NCBI GenBank assembly: GCA_964355775.1
Contig: CAYHEP010000018.1
Span: 1 to 17,978 of the forward strand
Origin: JBBTSB01 sp964355775
GTDB taxonomy: Bacteria; Patescibacteriota; Minisyncoccia; 2-02-FULL-40-12; IGHO2-01-FULL-4-A
Length of the DNA: 17,978 nucleotides
Direction of reading: 5' to 3'
Below, piece after piece: positions 13,967 to 17,978 of this stretch (its first letter is position 1; each line of letters begins with the position of its first letter). The notes under the pieces are model-generated. The model was not told the origin of the DNA. It was given only the letters and a program-made list of their open reading frames with translations, and ran no database searches. The position numbers and the translations under genes are program-made.

Positions 13967-14292
13967 GGACTGCCGTTGAAATATACTTTGATGACAACAG
14001 TGGACACTATCCAACGGTACTTACTTCAGCAACGATAGGAAAATACTTGAGTAGTGGAGAGCTTCCCAAAGATCCGGTGACTGGTAAGGATTATTTTTAT
14101 GCTCAAGGTGGTGGTTCCTATATGGTTTGGACGGAGCTTGAGCAGACATCAGTTGCCCTTAAAAGCGATAGCGACATCAACGGAATCCGATATTATGGCA
14201 TAGATGCATCAATGCCCCAAAGCGAATTGTGTACTGCACCATATGCAAATGGCACAGCCCGCGACTGCATCTTTGATCTGGGAGTGAAATAA
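13930..14292 (+). pseudogene. Out-of-frame pilin-like C-terminal domain
   Basis: From about 13930 the frame used here encodes RDTKRISDVTQLRTAVEIYF, then DDNSGHYP and, further on, LPKDPVTGKDYFYAQGGG and a C-terminal CTAPYANGTARDC pair of cysteines. This is the pattern of type IV pilin or GspG-like domains just after their membrane helix (D/R-rich helix, ALELYxxDNxxYP, LPxDP). It overlaps the end of the preceding CDS in another frame and has no start codon of its own before ATG 14047, which would remove the helix. One missing base, or two extra, near 13915-13930 (for example in the CCCC run) would join both parts into one protein of about 458 aa. Mutation, assembly error, or recoding cannot be told apart here. 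Confidence 0.7.
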
Positions 14293-14354
14293 GGCATAAG
14301 GTACATAAACGTCGGCATGAAATGATTGAACCAGCTTGCTGTATATGATTGAAA

Positions 14355-14381
14355 TTGATATAGTAGACATATCGATAATCT
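14355..14381 (+). promoter_or_regulatory. Weak promoter candidate before the 82-aa gene
   Basis: TTGATA at 14355-14360 and TAATCT at 14376-14381 with a short 15-nt spacer, 7 nt before ATG 14389. It is the only regulatory-looking element in the 96-base gap between 14292 and 14389. Confidence 0.25.
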
Positions 14382-14388
14382 AGGAACT

Positions 14389-14637
14389 ATGGATGACCTG
14401 AAAAAAGAAATAGAAACCTATAATGAGATGAAAGACGAGTTGGAATCGCAACATATGAGCAAATGGGTGCTTATTCATGGAAATAAATTAGTCTCCACAT
14501 TTGAATCCTTTGAGGCAGCTGCGGAAGATGCCATGAAACGCTACGGTCATGGTCCATATCTTATTCGGCAAGTGGGAGCAAAATCGGTAAATTTATCTGC
14601 CTCGGTAATGTATCGTTTTGAACATGGCCGAAACTAA
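14389..14637 (+). CDS. Small DUF5678-like protein
   Basis: An 82-aa soluble protein: a charged helix (DDLKKEIETYNEMKDELESQH) followed by SKWVLIHGNKLVSTFESFEAAAEDAMKRYGHGPYLIRQVG. The second part matches the recurring pattern of small bacterial proteins (W-V/A-L/V-I-H-G, T-F-x-T/S-x-E-x-A, G-x-x-P-Y/F-L-I/V-R-x-V) resembling DUF5678. As I recall, such genes often sit just upstream of retropepsin-like aspartic proteases, which is the arrangement here: the next gene overlaps by 14 nt. Function unknown. Confidence 0.65.
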   Translation: MDDLKKEIETYNEMKDELESQHMSKWVLIHGNKLVSTFESFEAAAEDAMKRYGHGPYLIRQVGAKSVNLSASVMYRFEHGRN

Positions 14638-14890
14638 GTGCGGATTTAATGATATGCCCGGTGGCGCGACTGGAACCTCCCTTTTGGTTGCCTATGGACC
14701 GACACTTATGGTAAACATCGGTTTTGATGTTCGCTGGAAGTCCAACACAAAAATTTCACCTATGCCTGGATTAAAAAATATTCAGGCGCTTGTCGACTCT
14801 TTAGCATGTTCGTATGGTATACGAAGGAAAAAGTGGAAATGTTGTTTTGTCTTTATGACCAAACGAGTTTTTATTATTCACGGTTCTTGA
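14624..14890 (+). pseudogene. Decayed retropepsin-like protease ending in a hydrolase stub
   Basis: The first 62 or so residues read like the start of bacterial clan-AA (retropepsin-like) proteases: KCGFNDMPGGATGTSLLVAYGPTLMVNIGFD, then P-rich linker and IQALVDSLACSYGI. The active-site Asp-Thr-Gly of ALVDTGA appears as Asp-Ser-Leu, and the rest of the protease domain is absent. The frame instead runs through RRKKWKCCFVF into MTKRVFIIHGS and stops; this tail copies the start of the RBBP9/YdeN hydrolase at 9648 (ATGACCAAACG then GTTTTTAT shared). The result looks like a fusion of two gene remnants. The start ATG 14624 overlaps the 82-aa gene; ATG 14618 is possible. The protease reading is from motif memory. 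Confidence 0.5.
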
Positions 14891-14921
14891 TTTTATAAAT
14901 TTAATCTCATACAATACCACC
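14887..14921 (+). promoter_or_regulatory. Promoter TTGATT / 17 nt / TACAAT, leaderless arrangement
   Basis: TTGATT at 14887-14892, spacer exactly 17 nt, TACAAT at 14910-14915, then ACCACC and ATG 14922. This is the best -35/-10 pair in the window and predicts a transcript starting at the ATG. It opens the Cys-rich cluster. Confidence 0.6.
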
Positions 14922-15095
14922 ATGGATACACCAAAATGTTCAAAGTGCGGGATGGAGACGAACGGATACAAGTGTCCGCTCGACGGATGTGGGTCAGTGA
15001 ATGCCACACACGACGACGCTCACACGAGCGGGGGACATAATTGTCTTCCCATGTGCGTCGGTTGCAACGAAGCAGAAACCAAGTGCACGTGCTAA
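14922..15095 (+). CDS. 57-aa cysteine-rich, probably metal-binding protein
   Basis: A 57-aa protein with nine cysteines (positions 6, 9, 18, 23, 41, 45, 48, 55, 57) and three histidines (30, 34, 39). The pattern is CxxC near the start (CSKCGM), C-P-L-D-G-C (18-23), a central His/Asp segment THDDAHTSGGH, then CxxxCxxC (41-48) and a terminal CTC. This density suggests zinc or copper binding in a metallothionein-like or zinc-ribbon-like manner. It has no signal peptide, so it should be cytoplasmic. A consensus promoter directly precedes ATG 14922. It leads a run of genes with thiol or membrane functions. I do not recognise a named family; metal binding is inference from composition. Confidence 0.75.
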   Translation: MDTPKCSKCGMETNGYKCPLDGCGSVNATHDDAHTSGGHNCLPMCVGCNEAETKCTC

Positions 15096-15125
15096 GTGTA
15101 GATTTTTTCTGTTTGTTGTGATAGC

Positions 15126-15440
15126 ATGAGGGTAATGAAGCAGACGATTGCAATCATTGCCCTTTTTGCGCTTCTATCCATGGGAATGGCGGGGCTTGTT
15201 GGCGCGCATCATGGTGATTTTAGTTCGGTAAATTGCGCTTTAATCTGCATAAAAGAGATGCAACCGATCGCGACTGCGGCGCTTATCGCAGTCATCGTGT
15301 TGCTTTTTGCTATTTTTGAATCAACCGCAGTCATTTTTGATACTACGTATTCACAACGCTTTGATACTCGTCCTCGTACTAGATTTCGTACGCAATTCGA
15401 CCACTGGTTTTCTCTTCTCGAACACAGCCCCACTGCATAG
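15126..15440 (+). CDS. Small membrane protein with HH and Cys pair
   Basis: A 104-aa protein. Residues about 4-26 are a signal-like or membrane segment (KQTIAIIALFALLSMGMAGLVGA), followed by HHGDFSSVNCALIC (two His, two Cys), a second hydrophobic helix (IATAALIAVIVLLFAIF) and a basic, Arg-rich cytoplasmic tail ending FSLLEHSPTA. The short HH...C...C loop would face outside. Comparable small proteins with an extracellular His/Cys loop and a terminal SPT/SPS are, as I recall, scattered in CPR genomes; no function is known to me. ATG 15126 is used; ATG 15135 is equally possible. Lies between the Cys-rich gene and the DUF1573 gene. Confidence 0.65.
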   Translation: MRVMKQTIAIIALFALLSMGMAGLVGAHHGDFSSVNCALICIKEMQPIATAALIAVIVLLFAIFESTAVIFDTTYSQRFDTRPRTRFRTQFDHWFSLLEHSPTA

Positions 15441-15475
15441 AAGTTTTGTTTAGCTAACAGCTTAACTCTTCTTCT

Positions 15476-15967
15476 ATGAAATCTAAAATTATTATTGGAA
15501 TTGTAGTTGTTCTTGTGCTTGGCGCAATTGTTTGGCTCGCCAGACCAAACGCCAAAAGCACAGATGAACCGATCGCGATCGGACCAACCGTCCTTACTGT
15601 CACCGAAACCAACTTTGATTTTGGCACGATCTCAATGGCCAAAGGAAAGGTCAGCCATAAGTATTCAGTAACCAACACGGGAATCGAACCCGTCACGGTC
15701 AATAAACTCTACACCTCGTGCATGTGCACGACCGCATCTATTATGAACGGCACTGAAAAAGTGGGGCCGTTTGGCATGCCTGGACACTCGGGAATTCCTT
15801 CGATCAACGTCGTACTCGCTCCCGGAGCATCAACGCAGGTTGAGGCGATTTTCGATCCAAACGCCCACGGACCAGCCGGTGTAGGAAAAATCAGTAGAGT
15901 AGTCATCTTGGAAAATAACGTCGGAGCGCCATTAGAGCTTGGCTTTTCCGCAAACGTAACTCCTTAA
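15476..15967 (+). CDS. DUF1573 domain protein, membrane-anchored
   Basis: A 163-aa protein with an N-terminal anchor (residues 3-22, SKIIIGIVVVLVLGAIVWLA) and an extracytoplasmic immunoglobulin-like DUF1573 domain: NFDFGTISMAKGKVSHKYSVTNTGIEPVTVNKLYTSCMCTTA. The family hallmark is SCxCT, here SCMCTT, which could bind metal or form a disulfide. LAPGASTQVEAIFDP and a last beta strand complete the domain. DUF1573 proteins are of unknown function, exported and common in bacteria. The gene ends 1 nt before the former start region of the ccdA-like gene (see the inserted element), which suggests the two were once directly adjacent. Confidence 0.85.
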   Translation: MKSKIIIGIVVVLVLGAIVWLARPNAKSTDEPIAIGPTVLTVTETNFDFGTISMAKGKVSHKYSVTNTGIEPVTVNKLYTSCMCTTASIMNGTEKVGPFGMPGHSGIPSINVVLAPGASTQVEAIFDPNAHGPAGVGKISRVVILENNVGAPLELGFSANVTP

Positions 15968-15973
15968 CATGAG

Positions 15974-16093
15974 TCCCGTTAGAGACAGGATTCGCTTAAG
16001 CGAATCCGTAATCAACGATTATTCTCATTAACATGAATATACCTGATCAAAAAAATGACATAGATAAACCCGCATTGGCTGTCTCTAACGGGA
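15974..16093. mobile_element. 120-bp MITE-like element with 15-bp inverted termini
   Basis: TCCCGTTAGAGACAG at 15974-15988 is the exact reverse complement of CTGTCTCTAACGGGA at 16079-16093. The element is flanked by TGAG on both sides (15970-15973, 16094-16097), or ATGAG if the terminal A is counted. Next to the left end lies a perfect 20-bp palindrome. Removing the element plus one TGAG copy gives TTAAC-ATGAGCAAA, which restores a ccdA ATG 1 nt after the DUF1573 stop. No transposase is encoded. An alternative is a split palindromic repeat, or a local duplication, because TTAACATGA occurs at both 15964 and 16028. Confidence 0.5.
15988..16007. repeat. Perfect 20-bp palindrome
   Basis: GGATTCGCTTAAGCGAATCC is fully self-complementary. 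It lies just inside the left end of the 120-bp element, between the DUF1573 and ccdA-like genes. It could fold into a hairpin in RNA or be a protein-binding or excision site. Confidence 0.9.
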
Positions 16094-16875
16094 TGAGCAA
16101 AACTCTAAAAACACTGCTTATCATTGCAGGGTTGGTCGTTGCATTTGTCGTTGTCATGAAGATGGGGACCGCCGGTACCGCGTTCACATGGAAAGTCAGC
16201 CAGCAGGGGACATGGCTCTTGCCACTTGTGGGAATAGCGGCACTTATTGATAGCATCAACCCGTGTGCCTTCTCTATCCTGCTTCTGACAATTGTATTTC
16301 TTGTTGGAATTGGCCAAAGCCGTACCGGTATCATGAAGCTTGGTGCCCTGTATATTGCTGGAATATTTCTGGCGTATCTTGCGATCGGTTTCGGACTCAT
16401 TCAGGCGCTACATATTTTCAACACCCCGCACTTCATGGCAAAGCTTGGGGCGGGAATTATGATCGTATGGGGAGCGCTCGAACTCATTAATGTGTGGTTT
16501 CCGGCATTCCCGATCAAGCTGAAGATTCCGGAAGTCGCCCATGGTGCCATTGCTCGTCTCATGAATCGTGCATCGCTTCCGGCGGTATTTTTGCTGGGAG
16601 CGCTCGTAGGTTTGTGTGAGTTTCCCTGCACGGGCGGTCCGTACCTCATGGTGATCGGCCTACTTCATGATAGTGGCACTTATCTGCGTGGAGCGGGATA
16701 TCTCATCCTCTATAATCTGATCTTCGTATTGCCATTGGTCATTGTACTTGCCATCGCCAGTGAAAAGTCGCTTTTGCAAAAGGTCGACGTTTGGCGTAGA
16801 GAACATAACCGCGACATGCGACTCTGGGCGGGAATTCTCATGATCCTGTTTGGTGTGCTGTTGCTTACTGTATGA
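16033..16875 (+). CDS. CcdA/DsbD-like thiol-disulfide transmembrane protein
   Basis: Carries reducing equivalents across the membrane from cytoplasmic thioredoxin to extracytoplasmic thiol proteins. In 280 aa it has about seven hydrophobic segments; Cys78 in DSINPCAFSILLL matches the first CcdA redox cysteine, and Cys195/Cys199 in GLCEFPCTGGPYL the second site (conserved Pro after Cys). Start choice is open: ATG 16033 lies inside the inserted element and adds 20 polar residues (MNIPDQKNDIDKPALAVSNG), while ATG 16093 gives MSKTLKTLLII, which looks like the ancestral N-terminus. Neither has a Shine-Dalgarno. The neighbouring DUF1573, CxxC and PCC/DCNHG proteins are plausible redox partners. The stop overlaps the next gene as ATGA. 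Confidence 0.85.
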   Translation: MNIPDQKNDIDKPALAVSNGMSKTLKTLLIIAGLVVAFVVVMKMGTAGTAFTWKVSQQGTWLLPLVGIAALIDSINPCAFSILLLTIVFLVGIGQSRTGIMKLGALYIAGIFLAYLAIGFGLIQALHIFNTPHFMAKLGAGIMIVWGALELINVWFPAFPIKLKIPEVAHGAIARLMNRASLPAVFLLGALVGLCEFPCTGGPYLMVIGLLHDSGTYLRGAGYLILYNLIFVLPLVIVLAIASEKSLLQKVDVWRREHNRDMRLWAGILMILFGVLLLTV

Positions 16876-17030
16876 GTATAAAATTCAAATTAGGTGACAT
16901 TATCGCATGGATAACGCGCGTACTTCACATTCCTCACTGTAAAAATTGCGAGAAGCGCCGCGTCATCCTGAATGAGGTCACAGAAGCCGGTATCAAAGAG
17001 ACTCTAAAAAAACTAAAACAATGCTGTTAA
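16872..17030 (+). CDS. 52-aa CxxC protein with C-terminal Cys-Cys
   Basis: A 52-aa protein starting in an ATGA overlap with the ccdA-like gene. It contains an amphipathic N-terminal helix (KFKLGDIIAWITRVLHI), PHCKNCEKRR (Cys23, Cys26), a helical middle and the ending KQCC. The pattern I-x-x-C-x-x-C-x-x-R-R-x-x-L-N recalls small zinc-finger-like proteins also found in phages. With four cysteines and no signal peptide it is probably cytoplasmic; it could be a thiol donor or a metal-loaded adaptor for the CcdA partner. Coupled translation and position between two thiol-related genes make it unlikely to be a chance reading frame. The following gene starts 2 nt after its stop. Confidence 0.7.
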   Translation: MSIKFKLGDIIAWITRVLHIPHCKNCEKRRVILNEVTEAGIKETLKKLKQCC

Positions 17031-17032
17031 AC

Positions 17033-17758
17033 ATGGAAAATGAAATAGTGGAGGCAATTCCTCAAAAGCCTGATCATAGCCGATTCCTCGGTGTCTGCAT
17101 TCTTATTGCCGGTGTTCTAATCGCCGGATCTGTACTGTATACATCACGTGTTCCTGTCAGCAAAGGCACACTTTCCGCACAAGCACTTGCTAAACTGGAA
17201 AAACAAGTACTGCCTCCCGAGGGCGTCGTTCTTCCGATTGCATGGGGGGACATGGGGAAACGCTTGGTGGAAGCAGGAGTTATTGACCAGGAAAAATTTG
17301 GCGATATCTCGGTATTGGAGCAAAAAGGAAATCTCGTCATCAACAAAGACAACGAGCATACATTGCTCAACTTGCTGTGGGCATTTGGTCTTGCCAACAA
17401 AAATGAGATCCTCGAAAAAGGTCCGATGATGGATCAGAAATATGGAGGAGCTGGAGGATTTGCATCAACCGGCGGTTGGACGCTTGCCGCCGGTGACGCC
17501 ATGGATCACTACAGTATGCACCAGCTCATAACGCTTACCCCCGAACAACAAGAGCTTGTAGAAAAAACAAGCAAAAACATCTTCCGCCCATGCTGTAAAA
17601 ACTCAACATATTTTCCCGACTGCAACCACGGCATGGCAATGCTGGGCATCCTCGAATTGCTCGCTTCGCAAGACAAAAGTGAAAAAGAACTGTATGCGAC
17701 CGCAGAAGCTGTCAACAAAATCTGGTTTCCACCACAGCAGACTAGCTGTACAACTTAA
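17033..17758 (+). CDS. Membrane-anchored conserved protein with PCC and DCNHG motifs
   Basis: A 241-aa protein with one N-terminal membrane anchor (residues 18-37, FLGVCILIAGVLIAGSVLYT) and an extracytoplasmic remainder. The C-terminal half holds striking, probably functional residues: TGGWTLAAGDAMDHYSMH (Asp158-His159, His163), FRPCCKNSTYFPDCNHGMAMLG (Cys187-Cys188, Cys197, His199) and a C-terminal Cys239. I recall this motif in uncharacterised proteins of CPR and other bacteria, with no assigned function. The Cys/His/Met grouping suggests metal or heme binding or thiol chemistry outside the cell. Start ATG 17033 lies 2 nt after the CxxC gene stop; four upstream codons from 17021 are the end of that gene in another frame. 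Last gene of the cluster. Confidence 0.75.
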   Translation: MENEIVEAIPQKPDHSRFLGVCILIAGVLIAGSVLYTSRVPVSKGTLSAQALAKLEKQVLPPEGVVLPIAWGDMGKRLVEAGVIDQEKFGDISVLEQKGNLVINKDNEHTLLNLLWAFGLANKNEILEKGPMMDQKYGGAGGFASTGGWTLAAGDAMDHYSMHQLITLTPEQQELVEKTSKNIFRPCCKNSTYFPDCNHGMAMLGILELLASQDKSEKELYATAEAVNKIWFPPQQTSCTT

Positions 17759-17768
17759 CTCCATTAGA

Positions 17769-17978
17769 TTAACGCCTTCGTTCCCGAGACATCTCTTGCA
17801 GTTTTTCCCTTTTTTGCAATTCGAATCTTTTTCGAATTGCTAGCTCCACGAGTGCGGAATCAAACTGCGATGGATCAGTCAATTTAATAAAGTCAAAAAA
17901 TAATCCTTCCTCCCACAGACGGCCTACTTCTTCCTCGTGGGCGAGATTTGATATAGGCAAAATATCACTTGTTTTTTC
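17769..17978 (-). CDS. C-terminal end of a minus-strand gene (partial)
   Basis: At least 69 codons are open on the minus strand from the right edge to a stop at 17769. The encoded end, EKTSDILPISNLAHEEEVGR onward to a strongly basic ELQKREKLQEMSRERRR, has normal protein composition with an amphipathic helical tail. TTG 17960 is the only start-like codon inside the window, and the frame continues beyond the edge, so this is probably the C-terminus of a longer gene convergent with the preceding cluster. I do not recognise the family. The 10-nt gap to the plus-strand stop shows no terminator. Confidence 0.5.
   Translation of the reverse strand, partial: EKTSDILPISNLAHEEEVGRLWEEGLFFDFIKLTDPSQFDSALVELAIRKRFELQKREKLQEMSRERRR

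Noticed and set aside
17758..17790. Terminator between the convergent genes at the right end
   Set aside because: No stem longer than a few base pairs and no T-run could be found.
1..17978. CRISPR array or rRNA genes
   Set aside because: No regularly spaced direct repeats and no rRNA-like conserved stretches were seen.

Overview
The window reads as a chromosomal segment of a small-genome bacterium of the Candidate Phyla Radiation (Patescibacteria, probably Parcubacteria-like). This is an inference from gene content and layout, not from a marker gene. It rests on very compact packing, five ATGA start/stop overlaps, promoters that sit directly against start codons, tiny Cys-rich proteins, an HTH/LAGLIDADG-like orphan gene, and a frameshifted pilin-like protein of a type I associate with this group. 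UGA is used as stop, and a release factor 2 with its own UGA frameshift site is present, so code 11 applies and UGA-glycine recoding is excluded.

Layout. 1-2417: IMP dehydrogenase without CBS domains (guaB) followed by phosphoribosylamine-glycine ligase (purD). 2457-6548: a tight run prfB (programmed +1 frameshift), ftsE, ftsX and a divergent purH; with guaB and purD this gives three purine genes within 6.5 kb, wrapped around translation termination and cell division genes. 6595-7278 (minus): HTH plus LAGLIDADG-like protein whose gene is bounded by CATAGTAA/TTACTATG motifs. 7390-10223: tRNA-Gln(CTG), then a GIY-YIG nuclease starting 2 nt after it, PIG-L deacetylase, aldo/keto reductase, XRE regulator and RBBP9/YdeN hydrolase, nearly all overlapping. 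10247-12490: an apparent six-codon leader peptide coupled to an unrecognised protein, then rarA and a YjdF-like membrane protein. 12585-14292: a GC-rich small membrane protein and a membrane-anchored protein whose pilin-like C-terminal domain has been put out of frame. 14389-14890: a two-gene pair whose second member looks like a decayed retropepsin-like protease ending in a stub of a YdeN-like hydrolase. 14922-17758: a cysteine/thiol-rich cluster (57-aa Cys-rich protein, small membrane protein, DUF1573 protein, CcdA-like thiol transporter, 52-aa CxxC protein, 241-aa membrane-anchored PCC/DCNHG protein). The right edge holds the C-terminal end of a minus-strand gene. No gene-free stretch exceeds about 115 bases.

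The most interesting points are: (1) the 14.9-17.8 kb cluster, a candidate undescribed extracytoplasmic thiol or metal system; (2) a 120-bp MITE-like element with 15-bp inverted termini and a TGAG duplication lying exactly on the ccdA start codon; (3) two different palindromic repeat units read in frame inside purH and rarA; (4) a recurring arrangement of -10 hexamer + 6 nt + ATG, implying leaderless mRNAs, including one leaderless six-codon uORF. All functional statements come from reading the sequence and from family knowledge; no searches were run.
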